A stretch of DNA of 64,000 bases from Shewanella sp. ANA-3 (GTDB lineage: Bacteria; Pseudomonadota; Gammaproteobacteria; Enterobacterales; Shewanellaceae): positions 4,340,001 to 4,404,000 of the forward strand of contig NC_008577.1 in the NCBI RefSeq assembly GCF_000203935.1. Direction: 5' to 3'. The translations under genes and the position numbers were made by a program. This document shows positions 17,497 through 27,128 of this stretch, piece by piece; the stretch's first letter is position 1; each line of letters starts with the position of its first letter. The notes below the pieces were generated by a model. That model had not been told where the DNA came from and ran no database searches. It saw nothing but the letters and a program-made list of their open reading frames with translations.

Positions 17497-17631
17497 TCCA
17501 AAAGCGTGTTAAACCGCGCCGCTTTTTATCCTCACATTGCTGCTAGCTTATCTTCATCTTGGTGCTAGCTAGCACTGCGGCCGCTATTTCAGCTTTGTCT
17601 TTATAAGCTCTGCGACAATATGCCGCACCTG

Positions 17632-17655
17632 TCACACTGTGATGATCTTTATAAT
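17632..17655 (+). promoter_or_regulatory. Probable promoter and palindrome before the copper-type receptor
   Basis: A perfect TATAAT (17650-17655) lies 23-28 bases before the receptor's first possible ATG. Immediately upstream is the palindrome TCACACTGTGA (17632-17642), within the -35/-10 spacer zone, a position suited to an operator. No recognisable -35 hexamer is seen, so dependence on an activator is possible. The regulator is not identified. Confidence 0.5.
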
Positions 17656-17692
17656 GCAGCGCAATTTATCCGAGTGAATGGAAGACAAAACG

Positions 17693-19819
17693 ATGGCTGC
17701 ACACCCTTCAACTATCCCCCACGGCTTTAAATGCTCCGCAATCGCCAGCGCGCTGACCTTAGCATTAGGCGCTTCGGTTACCTCACAGGCCATGGCCGAC
17801 GAGACAAATCAGACTCAAATTGAACGTATTCAAGTTCATGGCGAGCAGAGTCTTGGCCGTAATGCCTTAGGCTCGGCCGATGCCTTGCTGAAAGACCAAG
17901 GCGTCGATTTCTCCGAAGCGGGCGGCGTTTCCGCCTTGCCCGTGCTGAATGGCATGATGGGCGATCGCATTAAAGTACTCGTCGATGGCGCGGATATCAC
18001 CGCTTCCTGTGCCAACCAAATGAACCCACAACTTTCCTACGTTTCAGCTAACCAAATCAGCTCGGTAGAAGTGGTCGCGGGCGTGCCCCCTGTCAGTGTG
18101 GGCGGCGACAATATCGCCGGGGTGATAAAGGTTAATAGCCTTAATCCTAAATTTAGCGACAGTGACAACCTCAACTTTGAAAGCGGCGAGATTTCATCTG
18201 GATACCGCAGCACCAGCGATGCCTTCTTACTCGGGGCTAAAACTGGGATTGCCAGTAAGCACTTAAGTTTCAGCTATCAAGGCGCCTATGAAGATGCCAA
18301 TAGCTACCAGGATGGTCACGGCGATAAAGTGCTCGATACCCTCTATCGCGCCCAAAACCACGCCTTAACGGCGGCATGGCGCGATGACACTCAACAACTG
18401 GCGATTAAGCTAACGCACCAGGCTATCCCATTCCAAGGTTTTCCTAACCAATACATGGATATGACGGATAACAAGAGTTACGGCGCCCTAGTCCGCTATC
18501 TGCGAGATTTAGACAACGACGGTGAATTTAGCGCCCAGTTAAACTGGCACAGCGTGAAGCATGAAATGGGCTTCTTCACCCCAGAAAAAATCGGCAAGAT
18601 GCCAATGAATACAGAGGGTCGCGATTACAGCTACCAACTGCATTGGCGCTTACCTATGGGTGATGACAGCACGCTACTCGTCGGTCAGGAATATTATAAC
18701 TATCAACTCGATGATACTTGGCCAGCGGTGCCCGGCACTATGATGGCGCCCAATGACTATATCAATATCAACGACGGTGAACGCCGCCGCGCCGCAGTTT
18801 ATGGCGAATGGCAGCAAAACCTCACGCCACTCTGGTGGTTGTCTGCCGGGGTGCGTTATGAATATGTCACCACAGATACGGGCGAAGTGCAGGCTTACAG
18901 CAATATGCCCATGATGGGCATGCCGAATGTGGATGCCGAGGCAACAAAAGCCTTTAATGCTATGGATAGAAGCCGAGACGATAATCTTATCGACGCCACT
19001 CTGTTGGCGCGTTATCAATTGTCGGCCAAACAACAATTGGAATTTGGCTTAGCCCGTAAAAACCGCGCGCCAAACCTGTATGAGCGTTACAGCTGGGGCC
19101 GTGGCGTGATGGCAACCACAATGATCGGCTGGTATGGCGACGGTAACGGTTATGTGGGCAATCCCAATCTTAAGCCTGAAACGGCGCACACTCTGAGCGC
19201 GGCCTACAAGTTCGCGGGCGATGAATGGCAATTCTCGACCACGGCTTGGTATAGCGCAGTGACCGACTATATTGATGCCGAGGTGATTGGCAGTTTTAAC
19301 CGTACTGGCCTTGCCAACGGTAAACGCAATATCCTTAAATTCACCAACGAAGATGCCAATTTATATGGCGCTAAGTTGAGTGCGAACTACCTATTAGCCG
19401 ATACCGACAGCGGTAAATGGCAGATGCAGGGGAAACTCGATATCACCCGTGGCGAGCGCGATGAGGGTAACGAGCCGCTTTATCAAATCAAACCGCTACA
19501 AACCGAGTTAGCCCTTAGCCATCAACTGGGTGATTGGGAAAACCGTCTGTCATGGCAATGGGTAGCGACTAAGGATAAGGTTGATGAGCGCCGCTTAGAG
19601 AATGAGACCGACAGCTATTCGCTATTAAATTTAAGCAGCAGTATTAAATGGCAAGAGCTGAGTTTAACCTTTGCGATCAACAACCTGTTTGATACTTACT
19701 ACGAACTGCCATTGGGTGGCGTCAACCTTGCCGAATTTAAGGCCGATAGCACGGGTGGCTTTAGCCAAGTCGCAGGCTCGGGTCGCTCATTTGAATTAGG
19801 CGCTAGCTACAAATTCTAA
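17693..19819 (+). CDS. TonB-dependent receptor, OprC/NosA-like (probable copper uptake)
   Basis: Outer-membrane TonB-dependent receptor of about 708 residues: signal peptide ending near SQAMA, plug domain (IKVLVDGADITASCANQMNP, ISSVEVVAGVPPVSVGGDNIAGVI) and a 22-strand barrel ending in GASYKF with aromatic terminus. The plug has CANQM (C106, M110), a CxxxM motif, and the barrel has KHEM (HxM) in the segment WHSVKHEMGFFTPEK. CxxxM with HxM is the copper-binding set known in Pseudomonas OprC. Met-rich loop MPMMGMPN adds to this. Start at 17693 is preferred for its GGAAG ribosome site; an in-frame ATG at 17678 is the alternative. Copper specificity is inferred. Confidence 0.82.
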   Translation: MAAHPSTIPHGFKCSAIASALTLALGASVTSQAMADETNQTQIERIQVHGEQSLGRNALGSADALLKDQGVDFSEAGGVSALPVLNGMMGDRIKVLVDGADITASCANQMNPQLSYVSANQISSVEVVAGVPPVSVGGDNIAGVIKVNSLNPKFSDSDNLNFESGEISSGYRSTSDAFLLGAKTGIASKHLSFSYQGAYEDANSYQDGHGDKVLDTLYRAQNHALTAAWRDDTQQLAIKLTHQAIPFQGFPNQYMDMTDNKSYGALVRYLRDLDNDGEFSAQLNWHSVKHEMGFFTPEKIGKMPMNTEGRDYSYQLHWRLPMGDDSTLLVGQEYYNYQLDDTWPAVPGTMMAPNDYININDGERRRAAVYGEWQQNLTPLWWLSAGVRYEYVTTDTGEVQAYSNMPMMGMPNVDAEATKAFNAMDRSRDDNLIDATLLARYQLSAKQQLEFGLARKNRAPNLYERYSWGRGVMATTMIGWYGDGNGYVGNPNLKPETAHTLSAAYKFAGDEWQFSTTAWYSAVTDYIDAEVIGSFNRTGLANGKRNILKFTNEDANLYGAKLSANYLLADTDSGKWQMQGKLDITRGERDEGNEPLYQIKPLQTELALSHQLGDWENRLSWQWVATKDKVDERRLENETDSYSLLNLSSSIKWQELSLTFAINNLFDTYYELPLGGVNLAEFKADSTGGFSQVAGSGRSFELGASYKF

Positions 19820-19873
19820 TGAGCACCGCCGCTAAAATGTGGCAGCGCTATTTAGCACGGCGCAATTAAAGCA

Positions 19874-19905
19874 AAAAGGGCAAATGCATTAGCATTTGCC
19901 CTTTT
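19874..19905. terminator. Bidirectional terminator between the TonB receptor and pmbA
   Basis: AAAAGGGCAAATGC (19874-19887) and GCATTTGCCCTTTT (19892-19905) form a perfect hairpin for the two convergent genes. Confidence 0.88.
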
Positions 19906-19964
19906 GTTTAAAGCTCACTTGGTGAGAACTGAGTCATTAAATGAACCCGACTAAGTTAACTCAA

Positions 19965-21308
19965 TCAGTTACCCGCGACCTTCATCTCGGATAATAAAAT
20001 CCCGCCGGTGCGGATAGACGAACGTAAATCAAAGTCTCTACTGACCGCCTGAATACCACGGAACATATCCTTTAGATTGCCCGCGATAGTGATCTCTTCG
20101 ACGGGGAACTGCACTTCGCCATTTTCCACATAAAAACCGGCGGCGCCGCGGGAATAATCCCCCGTTACCATATTCACGCCTTGGCCCATCACTTCTGTGA
20201 CAATCAAGCCAGTGCCCATGCCTTTGACTAGCTCATCGAAACTTTGGCCAGTGTGCGCCAGCGTCCAGTTGTAGATACCGCCCGCATGGCCTGTGTTGGT
20301 TAAGCCTAGTTTGCGCGCCGAATAGCTGGTCAGCAGATAGCTTTCTAACATACCCCGGTCGATGATGCGTCTATCTTGCGTCGCCACACCTTCGCTATCG
20401 TAGTTGGCACTGGCAAGCGCGCCCAGCAGGTGCGGCTGTTCTTCAATATTGAACCAATCGGGGAAGATTTGGGTGTGAATCGCATCCAACAGGAAGCTGG
20501 ATTTACGATACAGGCTGCCACCGCTGATCGCGCCGACTAAATGGCCGATAAGCCCTGTGGCGATTTCAGGCGAAAGCAGAATAGGTAAACGCGAAGTCGC
20601 AATCTTACGCGCGCCTAAACGGCTCACTGTCTTTTGTGCGGTTTTCAAACCAACGGATTCGGGAGATACCATCTCACTGAATTTACGGGCGATAGTGTAA
20701 TCGTAATCCCGCTGCATGCTGCCATCGCTGTCTTCACCGATCACGCTGCAACTTAAGCTGTAGCGCGAGCTGCAATAACCATTTAAGAAGCCGTGGCTAT
20801 TACCGTAAACCTTGACCGAAGTGTGGGCGTTTGCGCTGGCACCATCGGAGTTATTGATGCGCGAGTCGGCATCGAGCGCCGCGGTTTCGGCGCGAATCGC
20901 CAATTGGGCTAATTCGTCGGGGGAAATATCTTCAGGATAATAGAGCTTAAGATCGCGGATCTCGGTCGCCATTAGGGCTTTGTCGGCTAAACCACTAAAG
21001 GGGTCGGCCGAGGTATAACGGGCGATATCGTCCGCCGCTTTCACCGCCAGAGCAATGGCTTCGGGACTGAGATCGGAAGTTGATGAACTGCCCTTGCAAC
21101 CATCGCGATAAACCGTAATCCCTAGGGCGCCATCTTTATTAAATTCAACTGTTTCCACTTCTTTTAAGCGGGTTGAAACCGATAATCCCTGTTGTTTACT
21201 GATCGCCACTTCGGCGGCATTTGTCCCTAATTTATTGGCATATTCGAGGGCCACGGCAACCGCATCTTTCAGCGCGGCCAATTCACTATCGATTCTGTTC
21301 AAAGACAC
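19965..21308 (-). CDS. pmbA: Metalloprotease subunit TldE/PmbA
   Basis: 447-residue TldE, partner of TldD in a heterodimeric zinc-dependent peptidase that matures microcin B17 and degrades CcdA in E. coli. Characteristic blocks include LKEVETVEFNKDGALGITVYRDGCKGSSSTSDLS, YGNSHGFLNGYCSSRYSLSC, GGIYNWTLAHTGQSFDELVKGMGTGLIVTEVMGQGVN. It lacks the HExxxH metal motif, as expected for the E subunit; TldD with that motif is encoded at 32649-34097. It is divergent from darP, an arrangement kept from E. coli. Confidence 0.93.
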   Translation of the reverse strand: MSLNRIDSELAALKDAVAVALEYANKLGTNAAEVAISKQQGLSVSTRLKEVETVEFNKDGALGITVYRDGCKGSSSTSDLSPEAIALAVKAADDIARYTSADPFSGLADKALMATEIRDLKLYYPEDISPDELAQLAIRAETAALDADSRINNSDGASANAHTSVKVYGNSHGFLNGYCSSRYSLSCSVIGEDSDGSMQRDYDYTIARKFSEMVSPESVGLKTAQKTVSRLGARKIATSRLPILLSPEIATGLIGHLVGAISGGSLYRKSSFLLDAIHTQIFPDWFNIEEQPHLLGALASANYDSEGVATQDRRIIDRGMLESYLLTSYSARKLGLTNTGHAGGIYNWTLAHTGQSFDELVKGMGTGLIVTEVMGQGVNMVTGDYSRGAAGFYVENGEVQFPVEEITIAGNLKDMFRGIQAVSRDFDLRSSIRTGGILLSEMKVAGN

Positions 21309-21483
21309 AAAGCTACTCTTTCGTTGTCGGCAATGGCGTTAGCATAACAAACACCCATGCCATTCTCATTATTTATTGCGCGCTTATTTCGTCAATCTCA
21401 GCCATGGCGCACGCGCTTTCGTTAGGCGATTTTTGGCGGGAGATGTTATTATTAGGCCGTTATTTAACTGAGGTTTTATCTAT

Positions 21484-22017
21484 ATGAAGATTGTTGGTGA
21501 TTCAGAGCATTTTAAACAACCCTATGACAGTGACGAAGAGTATGTCAGCAAAACCGAGGACAAGCGTGACTGCGAAGCTGCTCAAAAAGTCGGTATGGAA
21601 TTGGTGTCGCTCAGCAAGACCCAGCTAGATAAAATCGAGCTGGACGAGCACTTATACGACAGCATCCAGCAAGCTCATAAGATTAAGCCGAAGACCGAAG
21701 CCTATCGCCGCCATATGCAATATATCGGTAAGTTGATGCGTAACGTCGATGTGGAGCCGATTAAAGCCGCTCTCGCTATCGTACTGAACAAAAACAACAA
21801 CGAGACCGCTAAGCTGCAAATGTTCGAGAAAATGCGCGAGCGTTTACTGAGCCAAGGCGACAGCGAAATTCAAACCTTAGTGGAACATTACCCACAGTTG
21901 GACAGACAGAAGCTGCGTACCTTAGTGCGCCAAGCCACAAAAGAGTTGGCAAAAGGCCCTGAGTCCAAATCATCTAAAGAGCTGTTTAAATACCTACGCA
22001 GCGAAATCCAAGACTAA
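21484..22017 (+). CDS. darP: 50S ribosome-associated assembly factor DarP (YjgA)
   Basis: 177-residue helical, highly charged protein of the YjgA/DUF615 family, which binds the 50S subunit during late assembly. DSDEEYVSKTEDKRDCEAAQKVGMELVSLS at the start and KTEAYRRHMQYIGKLMRNVD in the middle are the family blocks. The ATG at 21484 is the natural start. Its divergent placement next to pmbA matches E. coli yjgA-pmbA. Confidence 0.92.
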   Translation: MKIVGDSEHFKQPYDSDEEYVSKTEDKRDCEAAQKVGMELVSLSKTQLDKIELDEHLYDSIQQAHKIKPKTEAYRRHMQYIGKLMRNVDVEPIKAALAIVLNKNNNETAKLQMFEKMRERLLSQGDSEIQTLVEHYPQLDRQKLRTLVRQATKELAKGPESKSSKELFKYLRSEIQD

Positions 22018-22045
22018 CAACTCAGCCCAACAAGGATGTTTGCTT

Positions 22046-24535
22046 ATGCGATTTAGCAACACGTTTTGCAATCTTACTTTGCTTTCTATTGGCTTATTTG
22101 GACTTTGGGGCTGTAACGGCCCTTCTGACGAAGATAACGGTGGCACAGATGCCAGCGACGGTACTTACAAACTGTCTATCGACTTTAAAACCCTATCGGG
22201 TAGTCAATGTGGCAGTTTTACCTCACTTCAAAGTTTCCCTAAAGACGCAGGTTTTTGTGCTGTCGCCAAGTTAAACAAAGGTTCGGCTAAGGTCAGCAAT
22301 CAGAGAGTTAACTTTACGAGCGACCTTGGGACGTTAACACCGGAAAGCAAACTCACGGATAACAATGGTGAAGCCGTTGTGATTGTGAGTAATCCTGATT
22401 TGCTTATCAATGCTGGCACTATTACAGCGACCACCACTCCGAATGATTCCAGCACAGCGCTATCGGCGACTCGCAACTTTGAATTTACAGGCACTATCGA
22501 CGGCACTGGCGCATCCATAGCCCCCAAACTGAGCGCCAGTATTCAAAGCGGCGCGAATGTAGTGACTCGTTTTAAAGTAGACGAAGCCGTACAACTGCAA
22601 GCCATTTTCCTCGATGCCGAGAGTAACGGCATTGCCGATGCTAAGGTCACCTTTAGCGCGGGTTCGGCTACCTTAACCCCAGCTAGTGCGCTAACCAATA
22701 GCCAAGGTATTGCCCAAGTCAGTTATACCCCTAGTGCCACCGAGTTAGGCGCCAATGCCTTAACGGTAACAGTGGATTATCAAGGGCAATCGCTACAAAG
22801 CAGCAGCTTATATGAAGTGCTCAGCAAAGATGCCGTTAACGAAGCCGGTACCTTAAAGTTAGGCTCCTTTACTGGCGGCAGTTTTACCGAAGGAAAACTG
22901 GCCAGTACGTTAACGGCGCAAGCCGATGGCAGTTATAAAATCAGTGCGGGCGGCAGCTTTGGCGTGACCGCAAGCTTAGTGTTAGAGGCCAGCGATGGCA
23001 CTATCACTCGCGTACAGACGCCATCATCCATCAGTTTCAGCTCTGACTGTACCGCCAGCAATAATGCGAACTTAGACACGCCAGTCACGACCCTATCGGG
23101 TAATGCCAGCTCGACTTTCCAAGACACCAGTTGCAGCGGGAATAGCGAGCGTAACGATCAAATCGTCGCGACCACTGTCGTGGGTAATCAAACACTAACG
23201 GCGAACTTCCCCTTTACGCTACAACGTCAAACCTTAGCCAGTCTGAGTTTTGAAGCGGCCGAGCCTAACCAAATTCGCATTAAAGGCGCGGGCGGAACTG
23301 GGTCGAGTGAATCATCACTGGTGAGCTTTAAAGTCACCAGCGCCAATGGTCAGCCAGCAGCGCAGCAAAAGGTTAGTTTTAGTTTAGATACTGTGGTTGG
23401 CGGCTTAAGTTTTGCCAATGGCAGCGCCAGCGCCGAGAGCCTGACCAACTCCCAAGGCATTGCTAGTGTACGTGTGCTCTCAGGTACTGTGCCGACCCCA
23501 GTTCGCGTGGTTGCCAGCGCAGTGGATGCCGATACCAAGGAAGTGATCACTAGCCAATCTGAACAATTAACCGTTAATACAGGTCTGCCACAACAGCTTG
23601 GCTTTGGTCTTTCGACGACGATATTTAACCCCGAAGCGGGCGATTATAACGGTGAAACCGCGACTATTACCGCCAGACTGTCGGACAGTTTTGGTAACCC
23701 CGCGCCCGATGATACTACGGTGAACTTTACCACCGAAGGCGGCCAAATTGCCCCAAGCTGCCTGACGCAAAATGGCGCCTGTAGCGTGACTTGGACTTCA
23801 AGCGATTATCGCCCTCAAGATCACCGTATTACCATCTTGGCCTACGCCTTGGGTCACGAAACCTTCTTCGACACTAACGGCAACAATCAGTTTGATAGTG
23901 CCGATGGTGGCGCTATCGCGAACGCCTGCTTATTCAATGGTGTAGCAACTAACTGTAGCGGCAATGGTATGGATGTTGAAACCTTCCACAGTAGCGGTTT
24001 TAGCGACTTACCAACGGCGTTTCGTGATGATAATGAAAACTTTAGCCGCGACAGCGGTGAACCTTATTTCGATAACCTCGCCCGCGAGACCTATCCCGTC
24101 GCCGATGGCAAGTTTAACGGCCCTCAATGTGAAGGCAGCCTCTGTGGCACTGGTCAAGCCAACAAAACCTATGTGCGTAAGGCTTTGGTGTTAAGCATGT
24201 CTGGTTCGCAAGCTTATATCAGTGTGCAGCAAGACGGTGTGTTACTCGCGAGCGTTAATGATATTAAACCCGTTGCCGCAGGTAGCGAGTCTAAGTTTGT
24301 GGTGTTTGTGCATGACAGTGCCAAGCAAATTATGCCTGCTAAGACTCAAATCGAGCTCTGCGTCGATTGTAACGGTACGCCAGATATCATTGAGGTAGCC
24401 AATACTCTCACCGCGAAGAATGGCTTAGGCACACCGCTCAGTTTCACCGCCTCTGCGGGGAGTCAAATCAGCGTTGTGACCACTACGCCCAAGCAAATTA
24501 AGACCTCCCTCAGCTTTACCGTGCCTACACTGTAA
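22046..24535 (+). CDS. Large lipoprotein with bacterial Ig-like (invasin-type) repeats
   Basis: 829-residue surface-type lipoprotein. The N-terminus MRFSNTFCNLTLLSIGLFGLWGCNG has a lipobox ending in C. Several Ig-like Big_1-type repeats follow, each with the pattern GSATLTPASALTNSQGIAQVSYTPS. In the last third there are two aspartate-rich loops, FFDTNGNNQFDSADGG and FRDDNENFSRDSGEPYFD, that resemble calcium-binding sites. It lies 28 bases after darP, but the function is unrelated. ATG at 22046 is preferred (AAGGA site) over a TTG two codons earlier. Likely cell-surface adhesion or structural role; no ligand can be named. A terminator follows. Confidence 0.8.
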   Translation: MRFSNTFCNLTLLSIGLFGLWGCNGPSDEDNGGTDASDGTYKLSIDFKTLSGSQCGSFTSLQSFPKDAGFCAVAKLNKGSAKVSNQRVNFTSDLGTLTPESKLTDNNGEAVVIVSNPDLLINAGTITATTTPNDSSTALSATRNFEFTGTIDGTGASIAPKLSASIQSGANVVTRFKVDEAVQLQAIFLDAESNGIADAKVTFSAGSATLTPASALTNSQGIAQVSYTPSATELGANALTVTVDYQGQSLQSSSLYEVLSKDAVNEAGTLKLGSFTGGSFTEGKLASTLTAQADGSYKISAGGSFGVTASLVLEASDGTITRVQTPSSISFSSDCTASNNANLDTPVTTLSGNASSTFQDTSCSGNSERNDQIVATTVVGNQTLTANFPFTLQRQTLASLSFEAAEPNQIRIKGAGGTGSSESSLVSFKVTSANGQPAAQQKVSFSLDTVVGGLSFANGSASAESLTNSQGIASVRVLSGTVPTPVRVVASAVDADTKEVITSQSEQLTVNTGLPQQLGFGLSTTIFNPEAGDYNGETATITARLSDSFGNPAPDDTTVNFTTEGGQIAPSCLTQNGACSVTWTSSDYRPQDHRITILAYALGHETFFDTNGNNQFDSADGGAIANACLFNGVATNCSGNGMDVETFHSSGFSDLPTAFRDDNENFSRDSGEPYFDNLARETYPVADGKFNGPQCEGSLCGTGQANKTYVRKALVLSMSGSQAYISVQQDGVLLASVNDIKPVAAGSESKFVVFVHDSAKQIMPAKTQIELCVDCNGTPDIIEVANTLTAKNGLGTPLSFTASAGSQISVVTTTPKQIKTSLSFTVPTL

Positions 24536-24540
24536 AAACC

Positions 24541-24566
24541 AAAAGACCCGCAACTGCGGGTCTTTT
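24541..24566. terminator. Bidirectional terminator after the Ig-like lipoprotein and puuP
   Basis: AAAAGACCCGCA-ACT-GCGGGTCTTTT hairpin between the two convergent genes. Confidence 0.88.
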
Positions 24567-24588
24567 ACTTTCTAGCTCAATCTATTGG

Positions 24589-25920
24589 TTAATTCTGTAA
24601 CTCTACGGCCTTGCGTAAACGCAGGCTTCGCAGCGCCAAGTACAAGATCCCAACAGCCGCCCAAATCAAACCAAGCTCTAGGGACTGAGGCTCAAGGTTA
24701 ATCCACAGCACGCCAATAGTCGCCGCGCCGCACAAGGGTAAGACGAAGTACTGAAAGTGGTCTTTCAAGGATTGGTTACGTTTCTCTTTGATATAAAACT
24801 GCACTATTACCGACAGGTTCACAAAGGTAAAGGCCACCAGCGCCCCGAAGTTGACGAGCGCCAGTGCCATTTCGAGGTCGAAGGACACCGCCGAAAGCGC
24901 CAGTAATCCCACCAGAATCACGTTAAATGCTGGCGTGCGCCATTTGGGGTGAATATAGCCAAAGCCTTTATTGGGCAGCATATTGTCACGCCCCATCACG
25001 TAGAGAATACGTGCCACCCCCGCATGGGCGGCCATGCCTGAGGCCAACACCGCAATGGTGGTTGCCACCAGTACCACAGACTGGAATAAATTGCCGCCCA
25101 CATACAGGGCAATCTCAGGCAGCACAGCATCTAACTGCTGGAAGCGAGAAATATCTGGGAAAAACAGCTGCAAGAAATAAGACACGCTGACAAAAATCAC
25201 GCCGCCAATCAAAGCAGTTAACACGATAGCGCGGGGGATCACCCGCTTAGCGTCCTTGGTTTCTTCACTCAACGAACTTAAGCCATCGAAGCCTAAGAAA
25301 GAGAAACACAGAATGGTCGCGCCAGTAAACAGCGGCGCAAGGCTTATCTCTTCAGAATAGAATGGACGCACACTGGCAATCACACCTTCACCTTCGCCAA
25401 GGGACAGACTGTGGGCCATTAAGCCAATGAAAACTAAGATAATGGCTATCTGAGCGAATACGATAACGCCATTAAAATTCGCCACTAAATCTATGCCCCT
25501 GAGGTTTAATACCGTCATCACAGCGACTAAACCAAAGATAAAAATCCACGGCTCGACGTTAGGGAACATGGCCGTAAGGTAAATCTTTGCCAGCAGCATA
25601 TTGATCATCGGCATAAACATATAATCGAGCAGCGATGACCAGCCCACCATAAAGCCGACATTCGGGCTAAAGGTTTTTTGCGCATAGGTATAGGCCGAGC
25701 CCGCATAGGGATATTTACGCACTAAATGACCGTAGCTAAAGGCGGTAAACAGGATCCCTGCTAACGCGAGCAGGTAAGAGGTGGCCACATGGCCTGAGGT
25801 GATCTCGGAGACAATGCCAAAGGTGTCAAACACAGCCATAGGCGTGAGATAGGCTAATCCCATCACAACCACTTGCCACAGACTCAGGCTTTGCTTTAAG
25901 CCTGGATTTTGTTGGCTCAT
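24589..25920 (-). CDS. puuP: Putrescine importer, APC superfamily (PuuP-like)
   Basis: 443-residue amino acid/polyamine permease with 12 predicted membrane helices. It follows E. coli PuuP closely: SLSLWQVVVMGLAYLTPMAVFDTFGIVSEI, GSAYTYAQKTFSPNVGFMVGWSSLLDYMF and GFGYIHPKWRTPAFNVI. It would import putrescine by proton symport at the inner membrane. Start ATG at 25920 has GGAGGT at ideal spacing; an in-frame cysteine-rich extension to 25989 is rejected because it precedes this site and is not family-like. No other puu genes are adjacent, so use of putrescine must be encoded elsewhere. Confidence 0.87.
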   Translation of the reverse strand: MSQQNPGLKQSLSLWQVVVMGLAYLTPMAVFDTFGIVSEITSGHVATSYLLALAGILFTAFSYGHLVRKYPYAGSAYTYAQKTFSPNVGFMVGWSSLLDYMFMPMINMLLAKIYLTAMFPNVEPWIFIFGLVAVMTVLNLRGIDLVANFNGVIVFAQIAIILVFIGLMAHSLSLGEGEGVIASVRPFYSEEISLAPLFTGATILCFSFLGFDGLSSLSEETKDAKRVIPRAIVLTALIGGVIFVSVSYFLQLFFPDISRFQQLDAVLPEIALYVGGNLFQSVVLVATTIAVLASGMAAHAGVARILYVMGRDNMLPNKGFGYIHPKWRTPAFNVILVGLLALSAVSFDLEMALALVNFGALVAFTFVNLSVIVQFYIKEKRNQSLKDHFQYFVLPLCGAATIGVLWINLEPQSLELGLIWAAVGILYLALRSLRLRKAVELQN

Positions 25921-26440
25921 ATCCAACCTCCCTTTGCAGCAGGTGGAATTGCAAACGCAACAGCTTGATTTACGGCAACTACCGAACATCCGGTAAACAA
26001 CAGCCCCATTGAATTGTCCTCAGTAAAGTAGGTTCAAACGAACCTCATATCATTTCCGGATGTTTACCGGCCTCAATTGGTTTAAAACCTATACACACAA
26101 AAAGAAAATAACCGGGATACTGAATACCCCGGTTATTTTTGCGGCGCGCATTCTCCCCCAAAACAGAGTCGAAGACAACCCAATAAGGGCATTAAGTTGC
26201 CTATCTGTGCTTTAGGCAGATAAAAAAATCTTACTATTTTGCAAGCTCTCAGAAATGGCTCCTTCGCTTAAAAAGAGTACAAATTTTGTACTTATCTATG
26301 TGAGTTTGATCTGATTGTCGCGTTTTTTGAGACAAAGAGACACGCGGTTACAGGCTTATCCTCGTTAAAGGGTTGCCGTAAAGTAGGCTCCATCAACCCG
26401 ATATTATTTTGATAAAACGACTTAGCAGTCTTAGGAGTCC
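25921..26440. promoter_or_regulatory. puuP / beta-barrel divergent region with inverted repeat and stray terminator
   Basis: CCGGTAAACA (25990-25999) is repeated inverted as TGTTTACCGG (26061-26070), 61 bases apart, in the region expected to be the puuP leader or promoter. Further out a strong hairpin, AAATAACCGGG...CCCGGTTATTTTT (about 26104-26140), has T runs on both strands although no gene is convergent here. It could act as a leader attenuator for puuP or end a small RNA. Function is inferred only. Confidence 0.5.
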
Positions 26441-26983
26441 ATGATGAAACTGAATAAAATTATGATGATGGCAGCAGGTGCAGCGTTACTGACTAGCAGT
26501 GTTCACGCCGTCGAGATCGATTACTTTGCAGGTATGGGTTTAGGTTATCAAGCAGATGAGATTGAAGGTGTTATCAACAAAGACACCGAAGATCTGAGCT
26601 ATCAAGCCCGCATTGGTATGCTGATTGAACAGAACCATCGTATTACAGGTACTTTTGGTTATATGGAAGACAAATTCAATTTTGCCAATGATAAGTACAA
26701 GCAGGAACAGTACAGCTGGTTAGTCTCCTATGACTACCTGTTACCAGTACATAAAGACGTTAATTTGTTTGCCGGGGTTAGCATTGGTGCCAACGACAAC
26801 AAAGTCTCAGGCAAATCGGCAACCGATTTTGTATATGGCGGTCAAGTGGGCGTGCAATACAAATGGAGCGAGCATTTCTCATCGGATCTCGGCTACCGTT
26901 ATTTAGCCCAAGACTATGAAGAAAACGGCAATGAAATTAACAACAGTCAACAGGTTTACCTCACCTTAGACTACAAGTTCTAA
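26441..26983 (+). CDS. Small outer-membrane beta-barrel protein
   Basis: 180 residues: signal peptide (MKLNKIMMMAAGAALLTSSVHA), then about eight amphipathic strands with terminal aromatic residue (QQVYLTLDYKF), the pattern of OmpX/OmpA-like or Opacity-type porin domains. Strand pairs such as SYQARIGMLIEQNHRITGTFGYMED and HFSSDLGYRYLAQDY are visible. Two adjacent ATGs fit the TAGGAG site; the first is used. No closer identity or ligand can be given. Stand-alone gene with its own terminator. Confidence 0.75.
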   Translation: MMKLNKIMMMAAGAALLTSSVHAVEIDYFAGMGLGYQADEIEGVINKDTEDLSYQARIGMLIEQNHRITGTFGYMEDKFNFANDKYKQEQYSWLVSYDYLLPVHKDVNLFAGVSIGANDNKVSGKSATDFVYGGQVGVQYKWSEHFSSDLGYRYLAQDYEENGNEINNSQQVYLTLDYKF

Positions 26984-27010
26984 CACTATTTTCTCCCTCA
27001 TTATTTTCTT

Positions 27011-27047
27011 GGAGTACCTAGTTTATTTGGGTACTCCCTTTTTTTTT
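27011..27047 (+). terminator. Terminator after the beta-barrel gene
   Basis: GGAGTACC (27011-27018) pairs with GGTACTCC (27030-27037), followed by a run of ten T residues. Confidence 0.87.
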
Positions 27048-27128
27048 TAAACAGCCTACCGAGTTCGATACAACTATCCACAAGGGAACACACAAGATAC
27101 AGGGGCCATGTAGCGATATGTGGGATGC

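Noticed and set aside
25921..25989. Cysteine-rich N-terminal extension of puuP
   Set aside because: The internal ATG has an ideal GGAGGT site and matches the PuuP start; the extension is probably untranslated leader.
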